A stretch of DNA of 64,000 nucleotides from Treponema sp. Marseille-Q3903 (GTDB lineage: Bacteria; Spirochaetota; Spirochaetia; Treponematales; Treponemataceae): the NCBI RefSeq assembly GCF_014334335.1, contig NZ_JACSEU010000001.1, positions 248,001 through 312,000 on the forward strand, read 5' to 3'. This document shows positions 7,543 to 17,409 of this stretch, in pieces. Every line of letters begins with the position of its first letter. Position 1 is the first letter of the stretch. The position numbers and the translations under genes were made by a program. The notes under the pieces were generated by a model that was not told the DNA's origin, searched no databases, and saw only the letters and a program-made list of their open reading frames with translations.

Positions 7543-10233
7543 CTATTTCTTAGCTTTGATAACAGCCTGTGCTCCTGCAAGGCGAGCAGCCGGAACTCGG
7601 AAAGGAGAACAAGATACATAGTTCAATCCGAGCTTATAGCACAATTCGATAGAAGCAGGGTCTCCACCATGTTCTCCACAAATTCCCAAGTGAAGATCTG
7701 ATTTTACAGAACGTCCCTTTTCTTCTGCCAGAGCAATCATCACACCGACACCATCTTCATCCAATGTTTTGAATGGATCTTGAAGAAGAATTTTCTGGTC
7801 AAGGTAAGAGTCGATGAACTTAGAGTAGTCATCACGGCTGAATCCGAATGTTGTCTGTGTCAAATCGTTTGTACCGAATGAGAAGAAATCAGCATATTCA
7901 GCAATCTTATCTGCAGTTGCAGCAGCGCGAGGGAATTCAATCATAGAACCAATCTGGAACTTAAGTTTTGTTCCAAGTTCTTCATTTACCTTTGCAATAA
8001 CAGCTTCTGCCTGTTCACGAATCTGTTTCAATTCTGCAAATGTTGTTACGTTAGGAATCATGATGCGAACATCGTGTTTGAGTCCTTCTTTTTCAACTTT
8101 TGCTGTTGCGCGGGCAATTGCTTCAACCTGTGTTTCATAGATTTCAGGATATGTGATAGCGAGACGACATCCACGATGACCGAGCATTGGGTTGTGTTCG
8201 TTGAGTTCAGCATATTTTTTATTTATCAATTCAATTGATACACCAAGTTTTTTTGCAAGAGCTGCTGCAAGTTCAGGAGTTTCTGCCTGAATGAATTCGT
8301 TAAGAGGTGGGTCAAGAAGACGGATTGTAACATCACGGCCTTCCATTGTCTTGATGATTCCGTAGAAGTCTTTTTCCTGAAGCGGCAAGATTTCCTTAAG
8401 ATTTTTTTTGCGCTCTTCTGTTGTTTCTGAAATAATCATCTTCTGGAATGAAGTGAGTTTTGGCTCTTCAAAGAACATGTGTTCTGTTCGGCACAAACCA
8501 ATTCCTGCTGCACCAAAACGGAATGCCTGTGGAGCTTCGTTCTGTTCAGCGTTAGCTTTTACTTCAAATCCATTAACTTTCTTTCCTGATGGAGTTGTGC
8601 GTACAGATTTTTCACGAACTTCGTCTGCCCAAGAAAGATATGTTTCAAGGTCTCCAGATACAGCGGCAGGTGTTACAGGAATTACATCACCAAAAACACG
8701 ACCTGTTGAACCGTCGATAGAGATGAAATCTCCTTTTTTAAATTCTTTTCCACCGATTGTAACTTTGTCTTTTGCATTGAATACGACAGCAGCACAACCA
8801 CAAACACAAGGAGTTCCCATACCGCGAGCAACTACAGCCGCGTGAGAAGTTCTTCCACCTGTAGAAGTCAAGATTCCCTGAGCTACATACATACCTGCAA
8901 TATCATCGGGAGAAGTTTCTTTACGAACGAGGATAACTTTCTTTCCTTCTTTGTCCCATTCAACAGCTTCTTCTGCAGTGAATACAATCTGTCCGCATCC
9001 GGCTCCCGGAGAAGCGTTCAAAGCTTCAGCCAACGGTTTTGCAGCTTTCAAAGCTTTTGTGTCAAACTGTGGATGAAGCAACTGATCTAACTGGTCTGGT
9101 TTTACACGGAGAAGAGCTTCTTCCTTTGTTATCATCTTTTCTGCAACCATATCTACTGCCATTTTTACAGCAGCAGGACCTGTACGTTTTCCGCTTCGGC
9201 ACTGGAGCATGAAGAGTTTTCCTTCCTGTACAGTGAATTCCATATCCTGCATATCGTGGTAGTGCTTTTCTAGACGGTCACGGATTGTAGAAATTTCTTT
9301 GAATATTTTCGGCTGCTGTTTTTCAAGAGCAGAGATATCCATTGGTGTACGAATTCCTGCAACAACGTCTTCTCCCTGAGCATTGATAAGGTATTCTGCC
9401 ATGAAATGATTTTCACCGGTAGATGGGTCGCGAGAGAATCCTACACCTGTTCCAGATGTTTCTCCCATGTTACCGAATACCATTGCCATAACTGTTACGG
9501 CAGTTCCTTTGATAACATTTTCATCTATATTGTTGAGCTTACGATATGTGATAGCTCGCGGATTCATCCAAGAACCGAATACAGCACTGATGGCATCCCA
9601 CATCTGTTCCTGTGGATTCTGAGGGAATTCTTCTCCCTTTTCTTTCTTGTACATTTCCTTGTACTTAGAAACGATTGTTTTAAGTTCATCTACAGAAAGA
9701 TCTGTGTCTTCTTTTATTCCGCGAACAGCTTTTACTTCGTCGATAATCTCTTCAAATTTATCGTGATCTACACCCATTGCAACGTTTCCGAACATTTGAA
9801 TGAAGCGGCGGTAAGCATCCCATGCAAATCGTTCGTTGTTTGTCTTTGTAGCAAGACCAATAACTGACTTATCGTTCAAACCGAGGTTAAGGACTGTGTC
9901 CATCATACCCGGCATAGATTCTGCAGCTCCAGAGCGAACAGAAACAAGAAGCGGATCTGATTCATCGCCAAGTTTTTTTCCGAATGATTTTTCGAGTTTT
10001 GCGAGGTATTCAGCAACTTCTTTGTCGAGCCCTGCCGGATATTTTCGTCCGAGTTTGTAATATTCCTGACATACGTCAATAGAAATTGTAAATCCAGGTG
10101 GAACTGGAAGACTTAAAGGTTTTTTTGCCATCTGGGCAAGGTTAGCACCTTTTCCACCAAGGATAGAACGCATCGATTCATCACCTTCTGCGTCACCGTT
10201 ACCAAAAAAGTAAACATACTTTGTTTTAGCCAT
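7543..10233 (-). CDS. ppdK: Pyruvate, phosphate dikinase
   Basis: Interconverts pyruvate + ATP + Pi with PEP + AMP + PPi. In fermentative anaerobes it usually runs glycolytically to save ATP. 896 residues, full length. The N-terminal ATP-grasp part opens with FGNGDAEGDESM and GGKGANLAQM. The swivelling phosphohistidine domain has GGRTSHAAVVARGMG (catalytic His). The C-terminal TIM barrel has GFGAAGIGLCRTEHMF and the GICGEHGGDP loop with the catalytic Cys. A GGAG site precedes the ATG at 10233. Single gene, transcribed leftward. Confidence 0.98.
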   Translation of the reverse strand: MAKTKYVYFFGNGDAEGDESMRSILGGKGANLAQMAKKPLSLPVPPGFTISIDVCQEYYKLGRKYPAGLDKEVAEYLAKLEKSFGKKLGDESDPLLVSVRSGAAESMPGMMDTVLNLGLNDKSVIGLATKTNNERFAWDAYRRFIQMFGNVAMGVDHDKFEEIIDEVKAVRGIKEDTDLSVDELKTIVSKYKEMYKKEKGEEFPQNPQEQMWDAISAVFGSWMNPRAITYRKLNNIDENVIKGTAVTVMAMVFGNMGETSGTGVGFSRDPSTGENHFMAEYLINAQGEDVVAGIRTPMDISALEKQQPKIFKEISTIRDRLEKHYHDMQDMEFTVQEGKLFMLQCRSGKRTGPAAVKMAVDMVAEKMITKEEALLRVKPDQLDQLLHPQFDTKALKAAKPLAEALNASPGAGCGQIVFTAEEAVEWDKEGKKVILVRKETSPDDIAGMYVAQGILTSTGGRTSHAAVVARGMGTPCVCGCAAVVFNAKDKVTIGGKEFKKGDFISIDGSTGRVFGDVIPVTPAAVSGDLETYLSWADEVREKSVRTTPSGKKVNGFEVKANAEQNEAPQAFRFGAAGIGLCRTEHMFFEEPKLTSFQKMIISETTEERKKNLKEILPLQEKDFYGIIKTMEGRDVTIRLLDPPLNEFIQAETPELAAALAKKLGVSIELINKKYAELNEHNPMLGHRGCRLAITYPEIYETQVEAIARATAKVEKEGLKHDVRIMIPNVTTFAELKQIREQAEAVIAKVNEELGTKLKFQIGSMIEFPRAAATADKIAEYADFFSFGTNDLTQTTFGFSRDDYSKFIDSYLDQKILLQDPFKTLDEDGVGVMIALAEEKGRSVKSDLHLGICGEHGGDPASIELCYKLGLNYVSCSPFRVPAARLAGAQAVIKAKK

Positions 10234-10373
10234 CGATTTTACTCCATATTATAATTTTTTTTCTAGTTAAATAGTGTCATTATTCTATAGATAATAAGAA
10301 ATACAGTCAATTGATTTGCTTGTCATGTCATCAATTCATGATGTTTTCAGTTTTCCAGTATAGATGCAATTCG

Positions 10374-11690
10374 TTATTTTTTCTTAAAACGATACAATTT
10401 TGAATTTCTTTCTTGAGACCAACTTGCGCGCCGTTCCGAAGGAAGCGTTTCAATATCATCTGCTTCAAATCCGAGGTTCTCAAACCAGTCAGCCGCCTGC
10501 GTTGTCATGATAAAAATTGAACTTGCGCTTTCATCTTTTGCCTTTTTAATCAAAAAATCTATCAGCTGAGGACCGATTCCCATGTGCGAATAATTTTCAT
10601 CTACTGCAACTGCTGCAATTTCCGCCTGTCCGTCAGGATAAAGATGAAGAGCTGCACACGCATGAATACCTCCGTCGAATTCGTAGACAATATAATCTTG
10701 AAGATTTTGAGTCAATAAAATTTCAGAACGAGGCAAAAGCATTCCTGTCTGGACAAAAGGTTTCATAATTCTCAAGACAGCGGGAATGTCTGTCAGCGTC
10801 ATCTGGCGAATTTTGCCGTAGTTTCCCGTATAAACCATCGTGCCGGAACCAAGCCCGCTAAAGATTTCGCAAGGGAGAACGCCGTCTATCATCCCGTCAA
10901 CTATGTGAACACGAGTAACTCCTGAAGAACAGGCTTTCTGGGCTGTAGACAAAAGATTTTTAATTCCGTCGTCGACTGCGTTGTTTGCCTTTATAAATTC
11001 GCTGACCTGCTCTAAAGTCATTGCGGAAACCTGTCCAAATTCCGAGATAGGAAAACTTTCAGGAATCGTATATTTTTTTTCATTTATTTCACACTGCTGC
11101 ATCACAAAAAATAACTTATCGGCTTTGAGCGTCACGGCAATCTGCTCTGCAAGGAGGATTGAAGAAATGTTGTAAGGGTGTCCGGAAGAATTCCAGCCGA
11201 TACAAGGAAAAATCGGGATAATACCGGCGTTTAAAACTGTGTTTATCTCTTCTACATCAAGTTTATCGATTTCCCCAGCAGTTCCGTAGTCAAAACCGTT
11301 TATAACTCCTTTTCCGCGTGAACGCACCCAGTTTCCAATCACTGCCGTAATGCTGTTTGCAGCAAGACTTGTCATCACTGTATTTGAAACATCAAAAGCT
11401 GCCATTTTTATGAGCGGCATTGCATCGGAATCTGTTACGCAAACATTTTCATGGAAGTTCCATTCAATCCCAGCCCCATTAAGCACTTCGTCAATTCTGC
11501 TGCGTGCTCCCGGAATCAGGACAACTTTTAAACCGGCTTGATGTAAAAGCGCGATATCTCTAATGTGTGATGAAAATAGAGTTGAGCCGATTGTTTTATC
11601 ATCTAAGTAAATAACGACAACAGCATTTTTAAATTTTTGAAGATATCGGATAACGTCTCGGACATTTTCAGCTTTTTTCGATGTAATCAT
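10374..11690 (-). CDS. argA: N-acetylglutamate synthase (ArgA type: kinase-like + GNAT)
   Basis: First step of arginine synthesis: acetyl-CoA + glutamate to N-acetylglutamate. 438 residues, the usual length for bifunctional-looking ArgA. An amino-acid-kinase-like domain (about 1-285; VVLIPGARSRIDEVL, GKGVINGFDYGTAGEIDKLD) is the arginine-sensing part. The C-terminal GNAT domain (about 293-438) has AAVAVDENYSHMGIGPQLI as the acetyl-CoA loop. It lies 3 bp after queH and is presumably in the same transcript. No other arg gene is in the window. Confidence 0.93.
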   Translation of the reverse strand: MITSKKAENVRDVIRYLQKFKNAVVVIYLDDKTIGSTLFSSHIRDIALLHQAGLKVVLIPGARSRIDEVLNGAGIEWNFHENVCVTDSDAMPLIKMAAFDVSNTVMTSLAANSITAVIGNWVRSRGKGVINGFDYGTAGEIDKLDVEEINTVLNAGIIPIFPCIGWNSSGHPYNISSILLAEQIAVTLKADKLFFVMQQCEINEKKYTIPESFPISEFGQVSAMTLEQVSEFIKANNAVDDGIKNLLSTAQKACSSGVTRVHIVDGMIDGVLPCEIFSGLGSGTMVYTGNYGKIRQMTLTDIPAVLRIMKPFVQTGMLLPRSEILLTQNLQDYIVYEFDGGIHACAALHLYPDGQAEIAAVAVDENYSHMGIGPQLIDFLIKKAKDESASSIFIMTTQAADWFENLGFEADDIETLPSERRASWSQERNSKLYRFKKK

Positions 11691-11693
11691 AAT

Positions 11694-12359
11694 TTATCTT
11701 ATCATATTATTTTGGGAATATATACAACCGCAGTAGTCCTGCCGATACAAGTCGTATTCTTTGCTGATTTCAAGGGAACGTTTAAATCCATTTTTTTTCT
11801 TAAAATCGGAATACAGCCAGATTGGGGTTTTTGAATAGGACGCATTTTGTAGCTGCGAAAGCTCTTTGCCTATTTTATTGATTTTATCGGAATCTTTGAA
11901 CGGACTGATTGAAAGTGTTGTACAAAAATAATCAAATTTGTTTTGCGCTGCATAATTAAACGCCCGACGAATACGAAATTCATAGCAACGACGGCAACGC
12001 TCACCTTTCTCAGGTTCAACCGCAAGTTCTGGCTGTTCTCGCGTTCCAACGGCTTTGTAAAAATCTTCCTGATTATAAGAGTCTTCTATTACTTTTACAT
12101 TGCCTTCAAGTGCCGGCGGAAACTTTGCATACAAATCTTTTAACTCAAAAAGTCGGCGTTGATATTCTTCCGGCGGATAGATATTCGGATTATAGTAAAG
12201 AACGGTGATTTCAAAGTACTTTACAAGATATTCAAGAACATAAGACGAACAAGGTCCACAGCATGCGTGAAGAAGAAGGGTCCTCTTCTCCCCAGATGAT
12301 AGAATCTCAGCTATTGTCTTGTCTAATTCTTTTTGATAGTTCACGATTTCCCTTAGCAT
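11694..12359 (-). CDS. queH: Epoxyqueuosine reductase QueH
   Basis: Last step of queuosine synthesis: reduces epoxyqueuosine in tRNA. This is the non-cobalamin enzyme (formerly DUF208) that replaces QueG. 221 residues with the family's cysteine sets: HACCGPCSS near residues 31-39, KGERCRRCYEFR in the middle and DYCGCIYS near the end. Together these should hold an Fe-S cluster and a nearby iron. CTTLSISPFKD is also family-typical. First gene of a two-gene unit with argA; the pairing has no obvious metabolic logic. Confidence 0.93.
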   Translation of the reverse strand: MLREIVNYQKELDKTIAEILSSGEKRTLLLHACCGPCSSYVLEYLVKYFEITVLYYNPNIYPPEEYQRRLFELKDLYAKFPPALEGNVKVIEDSYNQEDFYKAVGTREQPELAVEPEKGERCRRCYEFRIRRAFNYAAQNKFDYFCTTLSISPFKDSDKINKIGKELSQLQNASYSKTPIWLYSDFKKKNGFKRSLEISKEYDLYRQDYCGCIYSQNNMIR

Positions 12360-12374
12360 CTCTCAGTTTTTTTT

Positions 12375-12404
12375 ATTATACACGCAAGCAATCTTGAATA
12401 ACAA
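12375..12404 (-). promoter_or_regulatory. queH-argA promoter
   Basis: Minus strand TTGTTA (12404-12399), 18 nt spacer, TATAAT (12380-12375), 15 nt before the queH ATG. Confidence 0.55.
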
Positions 12405-12543
12405 CACTGATTCTATTTTCAATCTACTAGCACAAAAAATGCTTTTCTGATAGTATGTTGCTTCAGAATGAAGTCTGAGTGTTATTTAGATACCACAATT
12501 CTCATAATAAAAAAATCTGTTCATAATATTTTATTTGAATTTC

Positions 12544-12577
12544 AAAAGCGAGTTTTTTTTAGAACTCGCTTTTTTTA
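12544..12577 (+). terminator. Intrinsic terminator hairpin in the carB leader
   Basis: Stem AAAAGCGAGTT / AACTCGCTTTT around an 8-nt T-rich loop, then T residues. It sits between the divergent queH and carB starts in a 306 bp gene-free stretch (12360-12665), so it does not end a known gene. It may be an attenuator for carB, or the end of an unannotated short transcript starting after 12400. The rest of the stretch shows only the queH promoter and an AT-rich carB leader with AGGAG at 12651-12655. Confidence 0.7.
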
Positions 12578-12665
12578 TATAATCACACACTTTGCAACAA
12601 GGTTTTTGAACGTGTAAAATCATCTCTATGTGAAAATATAGCGTTGTATAAGGAGTATATAGATT

Positions 12666-15600
12666 ATGAAAAGAAAAGACATCAAGTCGGTTATGATTAT
12701 CGGTTCGGGACCAATTGTAATTGGGCAAGCCTGTGAATTTGACTATTCAGGAACGCAGGCATGCAAAGCGTTGCGTGAACAAGGTTATAAAATTGTCCTT
12801 GTAAACTCCAATCCGGCGACAATTATGACAGACCCGGTTATGGCTGATGTCACTTATATCGAACCTCTCAACGTAGAACGATTGAGTCAGATTATTGAAA
12901 AAGAACGACCTGACGCTCTTCTTCCAAACCTTGGCGGGCAAACAGGTTTGAATATGGCTATGGAATTAAATAAAGCAGGCATTCTTGATAAATACAACGT
13001 AAAAGTGATTGGTGTAAATCTTGAAGCAATTGAACGCGGTGAAGACCGAGAAATTTTTAAGCAAACTATGCAAAGACTTGGAATCGACACACCTCGCTCT
13101 GATATTTGTCACACTGTTGAAAGTGCTGAAAAAATTGCCGCCGAAATTGGATTTCCTGTTGTCGTTCGCCCTGCTTATACGATGGGCGGACAAGGCGGAG
13201 GATTTTGTTACAACATTGAAGAACTCCGCTCCATTGTCTCTAACGGGCTCGACCTATCTATGACTCACCAATGTTTGATAGAACAGTCTATTCTAGGGTG
13301 GGAAGAACTTGAAGTTGAGGTTGTACGCGATGCAAAAAATCAAATGGTTGCAATCTGTTTTATTGAAAATATAGACGCTGTTGGCGTTCACACAGGAGAT
13401 TCTTTCTGCGCTGCACCTTTTCTCACAATTAAACCTGAGCTTCAGGAACGACTTCAAAAAATGGCGTTTAAGATTGTTGAATCAATCGGTGTAATCGGCG
13501 GCACAAACGTTCAGTTTGCCCATAATCCAAAGACAGACCAAGTTGTAATAATCGAGATAAACCCCCGAACATCTCGTTCTTCCGCCCTTGCCTCTAAGGC
13601 TACTGGATTCCCAATCGCGTTGATTTCTGCGAAACTTGCCGCAGGGCTCACTTTAGACGAAATTCCTTATTGGCGCGACGGCACTCTTGAAAAATATACT
13701 CCGGGCGGAGCTCCTGACGGCGATTATATTGTTCTCAAATTTGCTCGTTGGGCGTTTGAAAAATTCCGTGGAGCAGAAGATTCTCTCGGCACTTCGATGA
13801 AAGCTGTCGGCGAAGTTATGTCTATAGGAAAAACGTTCAAAGAGACTTTCCAAAAAGCTATCCGAGGGCTTGAATGCGGTCGTTCAGGGCTCGGCTTTGC
13901 AAAAGACTTCAATAAAAAAACAGCGGAAGAACTTTGCGAAATGTTAAAAACTGCATCTAGTGAACGTTATTTCCAGCTTTATGAAGCGATTCGTAAAGGT
14001 GTCTCTCTCGAAAAACTTTCCGAAATCACATTTATCAAAAAATATTTCCTCGAACAGATGAAAGAGCTTGTCGATTTGGAAGAAAAAATGCTCAAAAATC
14101 CGGGAACCGTCCCTGATGATAGTTTGTTGATTCAGGCTAAAAAAGATGGCTTTAGCGACAAGTATCTTTCAAAAATACTCAACGTTCCGGAAAAAGATAT
14201 TCGAAACAGGCGCAATGCACTTGGAATAAAAGAAGCATGGCTCGCAGTCCCTGTAAGCGGCGTAGAAAATGCAAATTACTATTATTCAACATACAATTGC
14301 AGCTCTGACTTTTCAAAAGCGACAAACAATAAGAAAAAAATTATGATTTTGGGCGGCGGACCGAACAGAATCGGTCAGGGAATTGAATTCGACTACTGCT
14401 GCTGTCACGCTGCAATGCAGTTAAAAGAGATGGGCTATGAAACAATAATCGTAAACTGCAACCCGGAAACAGTTTCTACAGACTACGATACATCGGACAA
14501 ACTTTACTTTGAGCCCGTCACAACAGAAGATGTTCTTCAGATTTATGAAAAAGAAAAACCGATGGGCGTTATCGTTCAGTTTGGAGGACAGACTCCTTTA
14601 AATATCGCTCGCGAACTTCAAGAAAACGGGGTAAATGTTCTCGGAACTTCAATCGATTCTATCGACGCTGCCGAAGACCGCGACATCTTCCGCCACATGA
14701 TGGAAAAACTCGACATCCCAATGCCGGAAAGCGGAATGGCAGTTAACTTCGATGAAGCAAAAGCCCTTGCAGAAAAAATCGGTTATCCGATAATGATTCG
14801 CCCATCTTTTGTCCTGGGTGGTCGCGGAATGGAAGTTATTTACGACGAAGCAACTCTGAAAGAATATGTTGAAAAAGCAGTCGGAGTAACTCCAGACCGT
14901 CCGCTTTTGATTGACCGCTTTTTGAAAAACGCCCTAGAATGCGAATCTGACGCGCTTGCAGACGGAACACATGTTTACATTCCGGCTGTGATGGAACACG
15001 TTGAACTTGCAGGTATTCACTCAGGGGATTCCGCTTGTGTTATACCTCCGATAAACATTCCTCAAAACAACCTTGATACAATCAAAGAATATACGCGCAA
15101 AATTGCAGAAAGCTTGAAAGTTTGCGGTCTGATGAACATTCAGTACGCAATAGAATATGGAAAAGTGTTCGTAATCGAAGCAAACCCTCGCGCAAGCCGT
15201 ACAGTTCCGCTTGTTTCAAAAGTCTGCAATACCCAGATGGCGCGCCTTGCAACAAGGCTGATGCTCGGAGAAACAATTGAAAGCCTTGGATTAAAAGATA
15301 AGGTAATTCCATATTATGGTGCAAAAGAGGCGGTTCTTCCGTGGGCAAGGTTTCCGGGTGTTGATCCAATCTTGGGACCTGAAATGCGTTCTACCGGTGA
15401 AGTTCTTGGAATTGCAGAGGCATTCCCTATGGCATTTTATAAATCGCAGGAAGCAGCAGGTTCTGAACTCCCTCACGCACCGGCTGCATGGGAAAACAAA
15501 AAAATACTTTTGAGTCTGAGTGACAAAGAAAATCAAAAAGAGCAAGTTTTGATGATTGGAAAAACTTTGAAAAGGCTTGGATTTACTCTAGTCGCAACAG

Positions 15601-15926
15601 AAGGAACGGCAGATTTTTACAACTCAAACGGAATTAAGTGTGACGTCGTAAACAAAATCGGTGCCGGTCGTCCAGACGTCATTGACATGATTATGAACAG
15701 AGAGGTCTGCCTCGTAATCAACACTCCAAAAGCAAAGAGAAACTACCATGAAGACCGAAAAACTATCCGAAAAGCATGTCTAAAGTATAAAGTCAGTTAT
15801 ATTACAACTTTGGCTGGAGCTATTGCCGGAGTTCAAGGTATTGCTGCTGTTAAAAACGGAAATGGCGGAGAAGGGGGCGTAAAATCTCTTCAAGAGTACC
15901 ATTCGTTGATTCGCCAAGATATTTAA
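12666..15926 (+). CDS. carB: Carbamoyl-phosphate synthase large subunit
   Basis: Makes carbamoyl phosphate from bicarbonate, ammonia (from the small subunit CarA) and two ATP, for pyrimidine and arginine synthesis. 1086 residues, full length. Two homologous halves are visible: SGPIVIGQACEFDYSGTQA with its ATP-grasp, then GGGPNRIGQGIEFDYCCCHA with the second ATP-grasp. A C-terminal allosteric methylglyoxal-synthase-like domain (about 940-1086; VATEGTADFYN, NTPKAKRNYHEDR) follows. carA is not adjacent, which is unusual but seen in spirochaetes and others. A hairpin terminator in the leader may control it. Confidence 0.98.
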   Translation: MKRKDIKSVMIIGSGPIVIGQACEFDYSGTQACKALREQGYKIVLVNSNPATIMTDPVMADVTYIEPLNVERLSQIIEKERPDALLPNLGGQTGLNMAMELNKAGILDKYNVKVIGVNLEAIERGEDREIFKQTMQRLGIDTPRSDICHTVESAEKIAAEIGFPVVVRPAYTMGGQGGGFCYNIEELRSIVSNGLDLSMTHQCLIEQSILGWEELEVEVVRDAKNQMVAICFIENIDAVGVHTGDSFCAAPFLTIKPELQERLQKMAFKIVESIGVIGGTNVQFAHNPKTDQVVIIEINPRTSRSSALASKATGFPIALISAKLAAGLTLDEIPYWRDGTLEKYTPGGAPDGDYIVLKFARWAFEKFRGAEDSLGTSMKAVGEVMSIGKTFKETFQKAIRGLECGRSGLGFAKDFNKKTAEELCEMLKTASSERYFQLYEAIRKGVSLEKLSEITFIKKYFLEQMKELVDLEEKMLKNPGTVPDDSLLIQAKKDGFSDKYLSKILNVPEKDIRNRRNALGIKEAWLAVPVSGVENANYYYSTYNCSSDFSKATNNKKKIMILGGGPNRIGQGIEFDYCCCHAAMQLKEMGYETIIVNCNPETVSTDYDTSDKLYFEPVTTEDVLQIYEKEKPMGVIVQFGGQTPLNIARELQENGVNVLGTSIDSIDAAEDRDIFRHMMEKLDIPMPESGMAVNFDEAKALAEKIGYPIMIRPSFVLGGRGMEVIYDEATLKEYVEKAVGVTPDRPLLIDRFLKNALECESDALADGTHVYIPAVMEHVELAGIHSGDSACVIPPINIPQNNLDTIKEYTRKIAESLKVCGLMNIQYAIEYGKVFVIEANPRASRTVPLVSKVCNTQMARLATRLMLGETIESLGLKDKVIPYYGAKEAVLPWARFPGVDPILGPEMRSTGEVLGIAEAFPMAFYKSQEAAGSELPHAPAAWENKKILLSLSDKENQKEQVLMIGKTLKRLGFTLVATEGTADFYNSNGIKCDVVNKIGAGRPDVIDMIMNREVCLVINTPKAKRNYHEDRKTIRKACLKYKVSYITTLAGAIAGVQGIAAVKNGNGGEGGVKSLQEYHSLIRQDI

Positions 15927-15935
15927 AGAACAGAG

Positions 15936-15973
15936 AGTTTGTCTACAATTTTGTATTTTATTGTAGACAAACT
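15936..15973. terminator. Bidirectional terminator between carB and the DAC-domain gene
   Basis: Perfect 12-13 bp inverted repeat AGTTTGTCTACAA / TTGTAGACAAACT, with A and T tracts on both sides. Convergent genes end on either side. Confidence 0.85.
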
Positions 15974-16019
15974 TTAAAAACAACACGCAAAGCGGTCGCA
16001 ACAATTTTGAGTTTTAAAT

Positions 16020-17354
16020 TTATCTGACGGCAGGGAACAGATTGAAATTTCCATCGTCAGAGAGAATGAAGACCATTAAATCTTCGTTTTTTTCATTTTT
16101 GTACAAATTATAAAAACGTTCGCTGCTGTTAAATCTGGAACCGCGAGCTCTGTTTCCTAGCCCGGTATCTAATCCATCTAAAACAACTCCAAACCCGTAG
16201 CAAACGCATTTTTCGTCCATAATGATTGCCCCATCTATCGATGAGAGTTTTTCAACATTTTTTTCATCAAGTTTTACAGGGGCTATTATGATACACAAAT
16301 CCTGATATTTTTTTATAAATTCTGCGGCATCTTTTTTTACAACAAGAATTGTGCCTTTCCCTTGTTTTATCAATGATTTTAGAATGCTGTACATATTGCC
16401 GATTTCGTCGCCGGAGCTTGTGTTGTCTCCGTCTTTATCAGATTCAATCAGTTTTGGAAATATTTTCCTCACATAGTTCGAAAATTCCTTTTTGCTTAAA
16501 AAACTGTTTACAAAAATCAGGCTGTTGTTTCTGACAGTCACAAGTTCTGTCTCGTTTTCGCAGATTGTCCATTTTTGGTCTTCATCGAAACTGACGCTGA
16601 AAAAGTCGCATCCGTCTTTTATTGAACCTATTCCGTAAATGTTATTTGTGTCAGAAATAATACCGATTTCGTTTTTTTTGCTGGTCAATTCGAGCAATTT
16701 TCGCAATAGTTTAAGATTTCTGTTATCGAATTTTCCATAATCTTCATAGTTTTCAAACTTAAATTGAAAATCTGCGCTTTCCGGTGATGATGTAAAATAT
16801 ATCAAACCTTCCGTTGAATTCTTTTCATAAGTCAAAAATGAAAGTTCGTTTATTATTCCTTTCAACGAAAAATTGATATTGTCATAAAGTGAAAAACCGC
16901 TATCATTGCAGCTTTTTCGTGAGATTTCTGTGACAAGGTTATCGAGCGCTGCACGAATTATGATAAAATTTGCAGTGCTGTTATAAAAGTATGAATTACA
17001 ATTTTTATATTCATTTATGAGATATTCGAAAAGCTGGGTTATTACTTTTTCATAAAATGTAAAATATTTTTCTATATTTTTTTTCTGGTCTTTATTAAAA
17101 ATGATTACAAAAAAGTTAATTTTATCATCAGCTTCAAAAGCTTCGGATATAAAAAACTTTTCATTTGCTTTTTCCAGTTCTGAGGATATTTGCTCTCGCT
17201 TTATAATATTTGTAAAAGATTTTGCATTTTCAGATTCATTTTCTTTGCTGAAACTCTTCAGTTCAATTCTCGAAAAAATGTCATCTGAAAGATGCTCAAA
17301 AACTTCGATGCAGACTTTTTCTGCCTGCATCAAAAACAACTCCGGTGATACCAT
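16020..17354 (-). CDS. DisA_N/DAC-domain protein, putative diadenylate cyclase
   Basis: 444 residues. The last ~130 look like a diadenylate cyclase (DisA_N) domain: GTILVVKKDAAEFI, then IDGAIIM with the DGA motif at 374-376, CYGFGVVLDG, RARGSRFNSSERF in place of the RHR motif, and a MVFILSDDGNFNLF strand. DAC enzymes join two ATP into c-di-AMP. The RGSRFNS variant recalls DAC proteins with separate N-terminal sensor domains (DACNx types) rather than CdaA or DisA. The first ~310 residues are mostly helical, Phe/Asn/Lys-rich and unrecognised. There is no signal peptide or membrane helix. TATAAT lies 7 nt before ATG 17354 with no Shine-Dalgarno, so the mRNA may be leaderless; ATG 17330, with CGGAG upstream, is the alternative start. 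Activity is inference. Confidence 0.75.
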   Translation of the reverse strand: MVSPELFLMQAEKVCIEVFEHLSDDIFSRIELKSFSKENESENAKSFTNIIKREQISSELEKANEKFFISEAFEADDKINFFVIIFNKDQKKNIEKYFTFYEKVITQLFEYLINEYKNCNSYFYNSTANFIIIRAALDNLVTEISRKSCNDSGFSLYDNINFSLKGIINELSFLTYEKNSTEGLIYFTSSPESADFQFKFENYEDYGKFDNRNLKLLRKLLELTSKKNEIGIISDTNNIYGIGSIKDGCDFFSVSFDEDQKWTICENETELVTVRNNSLIFVNSFLSKKEFSNYVRKIFPKLIESDKDGDNTSSGDEIGNMYSILKSLIKQGKGTILVVKKDAAEFIKKYQDLCIIIAPVKLDEKNVEKLSSIDGAIIMDEKCVCYGFGVVLDGLDTGLGNRARGSRFNSSERFYNLYKNEKNEDLMVFILSDDGNFNLFPAVR

Positions 17355-17374
17355 GCAAGGTATTATACATCATT

Positions 17375-17407
17375 TATAAAAACAGAGACGTTCCCTCTGT
17401 TTTTATA
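17375..17407 (-). terminator. Terminator of desulfoferrodoxin
   Basis: 13 bp perfect stem TATAAAAACAGAG / CTCTGTTTTTATA directly after the desulfoferrodoxin stop. It also covers the expected -35 zone of the downstream DAC-domain gene. Confidence 0.85.
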
Positions 17408-17409
17408 AA

